A DNA stretch of 11,184 nt, taken from assembly GCA_944333305.1 (NCBI GenBank), contig CALVKV010000040.1:1-11184 (forward strand), read 5' to 3'. Within the stretch, counting starts at the first letter, position 1; each line of letters starts with the position of its first letter. This document shows, one piece after another, positions 1-5,598 of the stretch. The position numbers and the translations under genes are program-made. The notes under the pieces are model-generated. The model saw only the letters and a list, made by a program, of their open reading frames with translations, did not search any database and was not told where the DNA came from. Origin of the DNA: an uncultured Bacilli bacterium (GTDB taxonomy: Bacteria; Bacillota_I; Bacilli_A; RF39; UBA660).

Positions 1-296
1 GCTTTACTTCTTAAATTACAATTACTACTATAAGTAGAGTATAGATTATCTCCATTACTATTAGTTAGTTCAATACAAACATTTTCTTGATAAGAGACTC
101 TATCAAGTTTTTCATATAAAGAAGTATCATTTTCAGTTACTAAAATATCTTGAGATAGATTTTTAATAGTTCTAGTCTTAGTCCATTCATAGAATGTATT
201 TATAAAGATAACTTGGAAAAAGAAAAGAAATATTAAAATAAATAGAGAAAATATTGCTAAGTACTTAAATATTTTAGTAGCAAGACTATTTTTCAT
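1..296 (-). CDS. Sensor histidine kinase, N-terminal part (cut by window edge)
   Basis: Translating the minus strand from the ATG at 296 gives 98 open residues running off the window edge, beginning MKNSLATKIFKYLAIF. A short basic N-terminus is followed by a hydrophobic segment (about residues 12-33, rich in Phe, Leu and Ile), then a polar stretch with the features of an extracytoplasmic sensor region. This is the usual opening of a membrane-bound sensor kinase. The kinase core (H-box, N-box, G-box) lies outside the window, so the assignment rests on topology and on position directly behind an OmpR-type response regulator. The ATG overlaps the last 11 bases of the regulator gene, which suggests translational coupling and one operon. 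A purine-rich stretch (GAGG/AGGAT) inside the regulator's 3' end could serve as ribosome binding site. The signal sensed cannot be told. Two cysteines occur in the sensor region near residues 76 and 94. Confidence 0.75.
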   Translation of the reverse strand, partial: MKNSLATKIFKYLAIFSLFILIFLFFFQVIFINTFYEWTKTRTIKNLSQDILVTENDTSLYEKLDRVSYQENVCIELTNSNGDNLYSTYSSNCNLRSK

Positions 297-957
297 CATC
301 AAATTTATATCCTATACCTCTAACAGTAATAATTAAGTCTCTATATCTACCCAAATTATTTCTAAGCATCTTTATATGTGTATCAATAGTTCTATCATCG
401 CCATAAAAATCATATCCCCATATTTTATTTAATAATTGCTCTCTTGAAATAGCGATTCTTTTATTATTAATAAAATATTGTAATATTTCAAATTCTTTGG
501 GAGTTACGTTAACTTCTTTATTATCAATTTTAATAGTATGTTCTAAAAAATTGACAACTAATTTATTATAGTAATAACTGTCAACATCATTTTTTGTTCT
601 TTTAAGTATTGCCTTCATTCTAGCCATTAATTCACGAGGAGAGAAAGGTTTACATAAATAATCATCGATACCACGGTCAAATCCTTCTAACTTATCAACT
701 TCATCATCTCGTGCTGACAAAATAATAGTAGGTATCTTTTTTTCTTTAGGAATACTATTAAGAAGAGTAAACCCATCCATCAAAGGCATCATAATATCTA
801 AAATCATTAAATCAAATTTTTCTTTGCTTAATAATTCTAATGCTTTAACACCATTATCTGCTTCTACAACTTCGTAGTCTTCTAAAACAGCATATTCACG
901 AATAACTTCTCTAATATTTCTCTCATCATCTACAATCAGAATTCTATTTTTTTGCAA
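286..957 (-). CDS. OmpR/PhoB-family response regulator
   Basis: This is a cytoplasmic DNA-binding regulator, activated by phosphotransfer from the overlapping sensor kinase. Receiver domain, residues 4-118: acidic pair D10/D11 (LIVDDE), phospho-acceptor D54 (ILDIMMP), the signalling S81 (LSARD) and conserved K103 (CKPFSP). A linker leads to an OmpR-type winged helix (about 128-223) with VTPKEFEIL, the recognition-helix region DRTIDTHIKMLRNNL and the wing VRGIGYKF. The length of about 223 residues is normal for the family. Start choice: a GTG at 966 is in frame but lies inside the AGAGGTG ribosome binding site. The TTG at 957 sits 6 bases after GAGGTG, so it is preferred; the first residues are then MQKNRILIVDDE. 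A TATAAT promoter lies just upstream. The family call is firm. The regulon is unknown, and no named system (PhoP, WalR, VicR or similar) can be chosen from sequence alone. Confidence 0.95.
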   Translation of the reverse strand: MQKNRILIVDDERNIREVIREYAVLEDYEVVEADNGVKALELLSKEKFDLMILDIMMPLMDGFTLLNSIPKEKKIPTIILSARDDEVDKLEGFDRGIDDYLCKPFSPRELMARMKAILKRTKNDVDSYYYNKLVVNFLEHTIKIDNKEVNVTPKEFEILQYFINNKRIAISREQLLNKIWGYDFYGDDRTIDTHIKMLRNNLGRYRDLIITVRGIGYKFDDEK

Positions 958-970
958 AAGTATCACCTCT

Positions 971-999
971 TTGGCATATATTATACCGTAATTTATAAA
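971..999 (+). promoter_or_regulatory. Candidate promoter for the small membrane protein gene
   Basis: TTGGCA (971-976), a 17-base spacer and TATAAA (994-999) match the sigma-A pattern at 5 of 6 positions in each box. Transcription would begin near 1006, giving a very short leader that still includes AAGGAG (1008-1013) ahead of the ATG at 1019. Confidence 0.4.
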
Positions 1000-1008
1000 A
1001 TAAGTAAA
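980..1008 (-). promoter_or_regulatory. Promoter for the response regulator-kinase operon
   Basis: On the minus strand TTTACT (1008-1003) is followed after 17 bases by a perfect TATAAT (985-980). The predicted start is near 974, with the GAGGTG ribosome binding site directly after it. It overlaps the opposing promoter candidate of the 1019 gene, so the two transcription units may compete. Confidence 0.6.
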
Positions 1009-1018
1009 AGGAGTAGAA

Positions 1019-1273
1019 ATGCGAAAAATTAAAAGTATAGTTAATAATATAAAATTTAATAGTACAGTTTTAGGACTAATAAGCGGAGCCTATACAGTTA
1101 ATACTTTGTATAATGTTAGGGTAGTAGAAAATGGTATTTCTCTTAATAATAAGAATGAATTTTATGCGACAAGTCTAATTTATGTCATCTTAATGGCAAG
1201 ATTTATTTACGCTAATCATAAAGAGGTGAAAAAGTTAGAGAATGATAAAGTGAAAAGGTACAACAGAACTTAA
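1019..1273 (+). CDS. Small hypothetical membrane protein (84 aa)
   Basis: The ATG is preceded by AAGGAG at a good distance, so translation is well supported. The protein has a basic N-terminus (MRKIKSIVNNIK), a first hydrophobic stretch at about residues 15-33 (containing VLGLISGAY), a polar loop, and a second at about 48-65 (SLIYVILMARFIY). It ends in a lysine-rich tail, which suggests a two-helix membrane protein. The N-terminal pattern (KSIV..K followed by a hydrophobic stretch) recurs in the frame of the next gene (ELKSIVKDLK), so the two look like tandem paralogues or two halves of one protein. A 1-base shift near 1254-1273 would fuse them into roughly 180 residues. I do not recognise a family. 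It is divergent from the two-component operon and convergent with the flippase gene, and neither arrangement indicates a function. Confidence 0.6.
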   Translation: MRKIKSIVNNIKFNSTVLGLISGAYTVNTLYNVRVVENGISLNNKNEFYATSLIYVILMARFIYANHKEVKKLENDKVKRYNRT

Positions 1274-1310
1274 ATCTATTGTTAAAGATTTAAAAAATTG
1301 TAGTGTCGGT

Positions 1311-1562
1311 TTGGCTTTGGAATCTTATATTTTAGTAGAGAAAATTATGGCTGGCGATGTTAAAGGTACTTTAATTTCATTAGGGTTAATGTCAGCATTA
1401 GGATTTATAGTACATTGTAGTAATAAAGAATTTAATGAAAGTATATCTGAAATTGATAAATTATCTGATGAAAATTTAGATGACTTTGACACGAAAGTTG
1501 AAACTAATAATGTCAATAATGGTAAGGTATATAGAAAAGTTAGTAATCCTAGAGAGTTATAG
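1311..1562 (+). CDS. Small hypothetical membrane protein (83 aa or longer); possible frameshifted continuation of the previous gene
   Basis: The frame is open from 1254 to the TAG at 1560-1562, but the first standard start codon is the TTG at 1311, which has no convincing ribosome binding site. Upstream of it the same frame reads TTELKSIVKDLKNC, resembling the N-terminus of the preceding protein (RKIKSIVNNIKFN). The conserved part therefore begins before any usable start. Either translation enters by a +1 shift from the upstream frame, or a single-base insertion has split one gene, or the gene starts at an unusual codon. The protein has a hydrophobic segment (GTLISLGLMSALGFIVHC) and an acidic C-terminal tail (SDENLDDFDTKVE). 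No family is recognised. The stop codon lies in the loop of the terminator hairpin. Confidence 0.5.
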   Translation: MALESYILVEKIMAGDVKGTLISLGLMSALGFIVHCSNKEFNESISEIDKLSDENLDDFDTKVETNNVNNGKVYRKVSNPREL

Positions 1563-1579
1563 TGACTCTCTATTTTTTT
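1550..1579 (+). terminator. Rho-independent terminator
   Basis: The perfect 8-bp stem TAGAGAGT (1550-1557) / ACTCTCTA (1565-1572) with a 7-base loop is followed by seven T residues (1573-1579). It terminates the plus-strand small genes. The plus-strand stop codon (1560-1562) lies in the loop and the stop codon of the convergent flippase gene (1572-1570) lies in the descending stem, so both genes end inside the hairpin. Confidence 0.9.
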
Positions 1580-2865
1580 AGACTTGTTTTAACCTGATAT
1601 AAATTATATAAGGTTGTAAATATTACGTTTAAACTTGTTGAGAAGATAAGTCCCCACATACCTATTTTTAATAAAGAGAAAATAAGTAGGAAGATTGTTC
1701 TAATTAAAGTACCTATAATAGTTGCCTTAAGTCCTAACTTGGTTAATCCCATGGCATCTAAACAGGCAGATAAAGGGGCTTGTATATACTGTAAAATACA
1801 AATAGGGGCAAGAAATCTCATATAAGCGACTCCTTCATGAGTATTATAAATTAAACCTAAGAAGAACTCTGGAAATATAGCAAGGGCAAGGGAAGCAGGA
1901 ACTCCTATTAAAAGAGATATTCCAATCGCTTGTTTTAATTTCTTTTTAGCATAGTCATAATGCTTATTACTAGTCGCTTTTGATATAATAGGTAGTAAAG
2001 CTTGACTTATCGCCATTGTAAAGAAAGATGGTAATAGAAGTAAGGGCATAACAAAGCCACTTATAACACCGTATTCTGTTACAATAAAATTAGAACTATA
2101 TCCTACATATGTTAAAGTACTAGTTAAAATAATAGGTTCTAAAAAGTAGCCAAAAGATCCAATAAGGCGACTTGCAGTTGAAGGAATACTAATATTCATC
2201 GCTTCCTTAGCATACCCTTTAGAAAAAGCAAGATCTTTTTTCTTTATAGTTAAATTCTTAGGTAAAAAGAAAAATAAAACTAAAATAGATGATAACTCAC
2301 TAATAATATTAGTTAAAATAACAAAAGTAACGGCAACTTCTAAGCCTTTACTAATAAAAATAGGAACCCCTATAATAATTAAAATAAGTCTTATAATATC
2401 CTCTAAAACATTAGAAGTAACATGAGGAAGCATTTGCTGTTTACCAAAGAAATAACTTCTTAAGATGCTAGAAGTACTAGTTAAAGGTAATACTACACAA
2501 ATAGCAAGAATAGGAAGTAAAGCTCGCTCTTCATGTAAAAAATTAAAAGCAAGAGTAGGAGCAATAACAATAACAAAAGAGATTATGATAATGTTAATTA
2601 TTAAAGAAATAGGAAGTAATGAAAAAAGAAGTCGTTTATTATTTTTAGAATCTTCTGCTATTAATTTTGATAAAGCAGTAGGAATACCAAATTGACATAA
2701 GCCTATTAATAAAGAGAATGTAGGTAATACTAACATATAAAGGCCTATACCTTCGCTTCCCATTAATCTACTCATAACTATTTTTATAATCATTCCTAAA
2801 GCCTTCGTTAAAAAGCCACCTATGATAAGAATAATAGTTGATTTTATAAAAGTTTCTTTTTTCAT
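1570..2865 (-). CDS. SpoVB/MurJ-type lipid-linked oligosaccharide flippase (MOP superfamily)
   Basis: This is a 431-residue integral membrane protein with about 12-14 hydrophobic helices. Its N-terminus (KGT-like STIILIIGGFLTKALGM, then SRLMGSEGIGLYMLVLPTFSLL and GIPTALSKLIAE) closely follows the stage V sporulation protein B / putative polysaccharide exporter pattern. Further family features are the FGKQQM region, the repeated MNISIPS opening of the second half, and the LPIISKA and LDAMGLTKLG segments. Members flip lipid-linked glycan precursors (lipid II or a related carrier) across the cytoplasmic membrane. The protein is shorter than Bacillus SpoVB (about 520 residues), so a general cell-envelope role is as likely as a sporulation role. 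MurJ, SpoVB and O-antigen-type flippases cannot be separated without a tree. The ATG at 2865 has an AGGAGAG ribosome binding site 6 bases upstream. It is transcribed divergently from the acidic membrane protein at 3055. Confidence 0.88.
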   Translation of the reverse strand: MKKETFIKSTIILIIGGFLTKALGMIIKIVMSRLMGSEGIGLYMLVLPTFSLLIGLCQFGIPTALSKLIAEDSKNNKRLLFSLLPISLIINIIIISFVIVIAPTLAFNFLHEERALLPILAICVVLPLTSTSSILRSYFFGKQQMLPHVTSNVLEDIIRLILIIIGVPIFISKGLEVAVTFVILTNIISELSSILVLFFFLPKNLTIKKKDLAFSKGYAKEAMNISIPSTASRLIGSFGYFLEPIILTSTLTYVGYSSNFIVTEYGVISGFVMPLLLLPSFFTMAISQALLPIISKATSNKHYDYAKKKLKQAIGISLLIGVPASLALAIFPEFFLGLIYNTHEGVAYMRFLAPICILQYIQAPLSACLDAMGLTKLGLKATIIGTLIRTIFLLIFSLLKIGMWGLIFSTSLNVIFTTLYNLYQVKTSLKK

Positions 2866-2893
2866 ATATATCTCTCCTAATTATATATATGAA

Positions 2894-2989
2894 TGTAAAT
2901 ATTAAAAAATATGTAAAAATATGTTCGTAAAAATTTGTAAATGTATTTTGTAAAGACTATGTAAAAATAATTGTAAAATTCAATGTAAC
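2894..2989. repeat. Array of TGTAAA hexamers in a divergent intergenic region
   Basis: Six exact TGTAAA copies start at 2894, 2912, 2936, 2949, 2960 and 2972, with variants CGTAAA (2926) and TGTAAC (2984). From 2912 on, successive starts are 10-14 bases apart, close to one helical turn. On the minus strand each copy reads TTTACA, which resembles a -35 box. The array lies upstream of both divergent genes and might be a cooperative regulator-binding array, a set of alternative -35 elements, or a degenerate low-complexity repeat. Confidence 0.5.
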
Positions 2990-3026
2990 TACTTTTTTAA
3001 TATTTAAGACTATGCTAAACTTAATT

Positions 3027-3047
3027 TATAAACTGTAGTAAGAGGTG
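3027..3047 (+). promoter_or_regulatory. Possible -10 box and ribosome binding site of the acidic membrane protein gene
   Basis: TATAAA at 3027-3032 is a plausible -10 box but its -35 region (3004-3009, TTAAGA) is poor. GAGGTG (3042-3047) lies 7 bases before the ATG at 3055 and supports that start. Confidence 0.35.
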
Positions 3048-3054
3048 TTGATAA

Positions 3055-4200
3055 ATGACTTTGGTTAATATAGAAGATATAATAGATTTCCTAGCAACTA
3101 AAGAGGTATTAATAGTTCTAGCAATTATAGGGCTTATTTTATTTGTATATTTTATTTTATGGTTCCATGAGTTTATGAAAAAACATGAAGAGAAAAAGAA
3201 ACTTCAAAATAATACAATGGAACTTAATAAACTAGTAGAAGAAGTACGTGAAGCAGAAAAGAAAGAAAAAGTAACTCCTGTTGTTAAAGAAGAGACTAAA
3301 AAAGAGGAGATTAAGGAAGAAAAAATAGTTAATCCTGAAATTAAAAAAGAACCTAAAGCTAGTGTTGTAACTCCAACTGTTATTGAGAAAGTTAAAGAAG
3401 AACCAGTTAAACCACACGAATCTATTCCTGAAATTATCACCTCAAAGACGGTGTCTAGTCCTATAGAAGTACAACCAGTTGTTGTCAGTGTTAATGAAAC
3501 TCCTGTTAATACTAATGATAGTATAATGTTAAATGATAAATTTGAAGAAAAAGTGGAGATATTAGAACCTAATGTTATTACCCCTGTAGAAAGCCCTAAA
3601 AATGAAGAAGAAGTAATCAAATATAAAGATGAGGTTTATACAGAAAGTGAAGCTAAAGCTGAGCTAGAGAGAATTACAGAAGAGTTAAAGAAATTAGAAA
3701 CTGAAGATAAGAGTGAAAATATTGAACTTACTAAGTTTGAAACAGAACAAGAAGAAAATGCCATTATTAGTTTAGATGAATTAATCGCTAAAGGTAAAAC
3801 TATTACTGAACAAAATGAAGTAACACAGTATCAAGATGATGGTAACGAACCTATAAGTATTCAAGAATTAGAAGAAAGATATAAAAAAGAAAAAGAAGCA
3901 ATAGAAGTTTTAGAAGAAGAACCTAAGAATGAAAAACCAAAAATTTCTATAGATGATTTCTTAAGTGCTAGTCCTAAAGAAAAAACAGTTCCTCTTAAAG
4001 AAGCTTATAGTGAGAAGAAAAGTACTTATCACCCAAGTCCAATTATTAGCCCAATTTACGGTATTGAAGAAGAACCAATTAAAAAGAATACAACCTTAGA
4101 GTTAGAAAATACTACTAACTTACAAAAGTTTGATGAAGAAATTAGAAAAACTAATGAATTTTTATCTAAGTTAAAAGAGTTACAAGAAAAATTAGATTAA
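3055..4200 (+). CDS. Single-pass membrane protein with long acidic, low-complexity cytoplasmic tail
   Basis: This 381-residue protein has one strong membrane segment at about residues 17-37 (VLIVLAIIGLILFVYFILWF). A basic/charged stretch follows (HEFMKKHEEKKK), implying an outside N-terminus and a cytoplasmic remainder. Residues about 50-320 are Glu/Lys/Pro/Val-rich and probably disordered, with short ordered-looking pieces (SLDELIAKGKTI, SIQELEERYKKEKEAIEVL, SIDDFL). A compact motif HPSPIISPIYGI occurs at residues 326-337. The C-terminus (about 345-381) is predicted coiled coil (FDEEIRKTNEFLSKLKELQEKL). The topology resembles membrane-anchored cell-division or scaffold adaptors such as EzrA or ZipA in outline only; I see no homology that would justify naming it. 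The SPIISPIYG motif looks like a docking peptide or linear motif conserved by selection. It has its own terminator and appears to be monocistronic. Confidence 0.75.
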   Translation: MTLVNIEDIIDFLATKEVLIVLAIIGLILFVYFILWFHEFMKKHEEKKKLQNNTMELNKLVEEVREAEKKEKVTPVVKEETKKEEIKEEKIVNPEIKKEPKASVVTPTVIEKVKEEPVKPHESIPEIITSKTVSSPIEVQPVVVSVNETPVNTNDSIMLNDKFEEKVEILEPNVITPVESPKNEEEVIKYKDEVYTESEAKAELERITEELKKLETEDKSENIELTKFETEQEENAIISLDELIAKGKTITEQNEVTQYQDDGNEPISIQELEERYKKEKEAIEVLEEEPKNEKPKISIDDFLSASPKEKTVPLKEAYSEKKSTYHPSPIISPIYGIEEEPIKKNTTLELENTTNLQKFDEEIRKTNEFLSKLKELQEKLD

Positions 4201-4256
4201 AAATAAAAAAGTATAAATTTGGAAAAATGATACAAAATTCAGGTATTAAAAATGCG

Positions 4257-4297
4257 AAATGATAGGATGAATTTAATAAATTGTCCTATCATTTTTA
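4257..4297 (+). terminator. Rho-independent terminator of the acidic membrane protein gene
   Basis: AAATGATAGGA (4257-4267) pairs with TCCTATCATTT (4284-4294), an 11-bp perfect stem. The 16-base AT-rich loop can pair further (AATTT/AAATT). A T run (4292-4296) follows the stem. Confidence 0.85.
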
Positions 4298-4352
4298 AGT
4301 AAATTTAAAAAATTCTTTTTTGATTAATACTTCTCCTTATGATAGATTGAAA

Positions 4353-4370
4353 TCACTTTTCGAAAAGTGA
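4353..4370. repeat. 18-base perfect palindrome
   Basis: TCACTTTTCGAAAAGTGA is self-complementary over 18 bases. It sits just before the point where the surface-protein remnant frame opens (4377). It could be an operator, a hairpin (7-bp stem, TCGA loop) or a recombination scar. It has no T run in either direction, so it is not a standard terminator. Confidence 0.6.
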
Positions 4371-4376
4371 CTATGA

Positions 4377-5153
4377 ATAGATAGTGTATATATTGAAAGA
4401 TACATTTTAGCTGTTGGTATAAGGCCTTCTATAAATTTAAAACCAGAGATAAAGATAGTAGGTGGTGATGGAACAGAAGAAAACCCATATAGATTAATGG
4501 GAGATAATGATACTAACCTTTCTGGAACAAAACTTAACACCAGATATAGTGGAGAATATATCAGCTTTGGAACAGGAGATAATAACTTATATAGAATAGT
4601 AAGTCATGAGACAGAAGGCTTAACTAAGATAACTAGTGCCGAACCATTAAAAGAAAATGGAACCTTTAAAACTATATCTTTTGGAGATGATGTTTATTAT
4701 TCAAGTACAAATACAATAGGAAGTTTTCTTAATGGAGAATATTTAAATAGTGAAGAATATTTAACTAGTGAACAAGCTAATATGATTGAAGATAATACTA
4801 CATGGTATTTGGGAACAGTAGGAAATGGTGCTAGTTACAAATTAGCAAAATATACAGATGTTAATATGACCTCATTAACATCAAATACAACAACAGCAAA
4901 AATAGGATTATTACGATTAGGAGAATTAATGTCTGGACAATATAATATTTCTAGTAGTAATAGTAATTATTATTATCTTACACCAAGTAGTGGAAATAGC
5001 ATTTGGACAATAATTCAACAAGGCGCTGTTTATGGTTATCCGATTAATAATAGTTATGCTATTAAACCGACATTTAATCTAAAGTCAAACGTTATTATAA
5101 CTTCAGGTGATGGTACTAAAAACAATCCATTTACCCTTGAATTATCTACCTAG
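4377..5153 (+). pseudogene. 3' remnant of a modular surface protein with RP-NLK-GDGT-NP repeats
   Basis: The frame is open from 4377 (just after a TGA) to the TAG at 5151-5153, but it has no ATG, GTG or TTG until 4497, and that ATG lacks a ribosome binding site. Translation upstream of 4497 still reads as protein: GIRPSINLKPEIKIVGGDGT then EENPYRL. The same module closes the protein: AIKPTFNLKSNVIITSGDGT then KNNPFTL. So the fragment holds the end of one domain plus one complete following domain of roughly 200 residues. That domain includes SFLNGEYLNSEEYL, TWYLGTVGN and AKIGLLRLGELMSG. It belongs to the kind of repeated, secreted or pilin-like surface domains common in gut Firmicutes (DUF6273-like; the family name is from memory). 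The 5' part, with signal peptide, is missing. A split or decayed gene is the best reading; internal translation from 4497 (218 residues) cannot be excluded. Confidence 0.65.
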
Positions 5154-5165
5154 TTTAATAAAAAA

Positions 5166-5179
5166 TACGATTTTTCGTA
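5166..5179. terminator. Weak hairpin after the surface-protein remnant
   Basis: TACGA (5166-5170) and TCGTA (5175-5179) form a 5-bp stem with a TTTT loop. On the minus strand the stem is followed by six T residues. On the plus strand the tail is AAATTTT, so it is a poor plus-strand terminator; its role is uncertain. Confidence 0.3.
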
Positions 5180-5197
5180 AATTTTCTTTAAAAACTA

Positions 5198-5226
5198 TTG
5201 ATAAACAGTATATATCATGCTACATT
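5198..5226 (+). promoter_or_regulatory. Candidate promoter of the XRE regulator gene
   Basis: TTGATA (5198-5203), a 17-base spacer and TACATT (5221-5226). The predicted start would fall on the ribosome binding site (AGGAGG, 5233-5238), so the real -10 may instead be the TATATA around 5209-5214. Confidence 0.35.
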
Positions 5227-5246
5227 ATTGATAGGAGGGAAAACTT

Positions 5247-5510
5247 ATGGATAAAATTAAAACAAATGAAGACAGAGAAGAAAAATTAAAAGAATTAGAA
5301 TATGAATTTGTACAAGACTTTATTAAGTTAAGAAAGGATAATCATCTAACTCAAGAATCACTTGCTAATCAAGCTGGAGTAATTAGATTAACTATTACAA
5401 GAATAGAGAACTTAATTACTTCTCCACAAATTAATACACTTATTAAAATATTAGAACCACTTGGTTATACAGTTAGAATTGAACCTATAGATAAAAAGAA
5501 GAAAAAATAG
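5247..5510 (+). CDS. Small XRE/Cro-CI-type helix-turn-helix regulator (HigA-antitoxin-like)
   Basis: This 87-residue protein is preceded by an excellent AGGAGGG ribosome binding site. Helix-turn-helix at about residues 34-55: LTQESLANQAGV, a short turn, then LTITRIEN as the recognition helix. It continues into the typical XRE fourth and fifth helices (INTLIKILEPLGY) and a short strand-like end (TVRIEPI) before a lysine tail. The leading segment (EEKLKELEYEFVQDFIKLRK) is the first XRE helix with a short extension. The size and the GYTVRIEP ending resemble HigA-type antitoxins, but no HigB-like toxin reading frame lies on either side. It is therefore either a solitary regulator or an orphaned antitoxin. 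It has its own strong terminator, so it is a single-gene unit. DNA binding is well supported; target and physiological role are unknown. Confidence 0.88.
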   Translation: MDKIKTNEDREEKLKELEYEFVQDFIKLRKDNHLTQESLANQAGVIRLTITRIENLITSPQINTLIKILEPLGYTVRIEPIDKKKKK

Positions 5511-5513
5511 TTT

Positions 5514-5547
5514 GAGATTAGAAAATTCTAATCTCTTTTAATTTTTA
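5514..5547 (+). terminator. Rho-independent terminator of the XRE gene
   Basis: GAGATTAGAA (5514-5523) and TTCTAATCTC (5526-5535) are perfect inverted copies, giving a 9-10-bp stem with a tiny loop. They are followed by TTTTAATTTTT. Confidence 0.9.
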
Positions 5548-5564
5548 GTAGAAATTTTAATGAT

Positions 5565-5570
5565 TATAAT
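5565..5570 (+). promoter_or_regulatory. -10 box of the dnaB promoter
   Basis: A perfect TATAAT lies about 15 bases upstream of the AGGAAG ribosome binding site. The -35 region at 17 bases (5542-5547) is only T-rich, so the promoter is partial. Confidence 0.45.
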
Positions 5571-5598
5571 CTATACTATTTTCTAGGAAGTGATAATC

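Noticed and set aside
964..966. GTG as start of the response regulator
   Set aside because: It lies inside the AGAGGTG ribosome binding site; the TTG at 957 has the correct spacing.
2465..2695. Plus-strand reading frame inside the flippase gene
   Set aside because: It lies wholly within a well-supported membrane protein gene on the other strand, has no ribosome binding site and no protein-like features.
2894..2989. CRISPR array or replication-origin repeats
   Set aside because: The units are 6 bases with short irregular gaps, unlike CRISPR repeats and spacers, and they do not match the DnaA box TTATCCACA.
3204..3620. Long minus-strand frames opposite the acidic membrane protein
   Set aside because: They are mirror frames of Glu/Lys/Thr-rich codons (giving Ser/Phe/Leu runs) with no start signal.
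4353..4370. dif-type XerCD site
   Set aside because: It is a perfect palindrome without the asymmetric arms and 6-base centre of known dif sites.
4377..4496. Read-through of the TGA codons before the surface-protein remnant as tryptophan
   Set aside because: The translation beyond the TGA codons shows no similarity to the repeat module, and all supported genes use TGG for tryptophan.
5107..5289. 60-codon plus-strand frame across the end of the surface-protein remnant and the XRE start
   Set aside because: It overlaps both genes in another frame, has no ribosome binding site, and would read through the XRE gene's own start signals.
5590..5592. GTG as start of dnaB
   Set aside because: It overlaps AGGAAG; the ATG at 5599 is at a normal distance and begins the conserved N-terminus.
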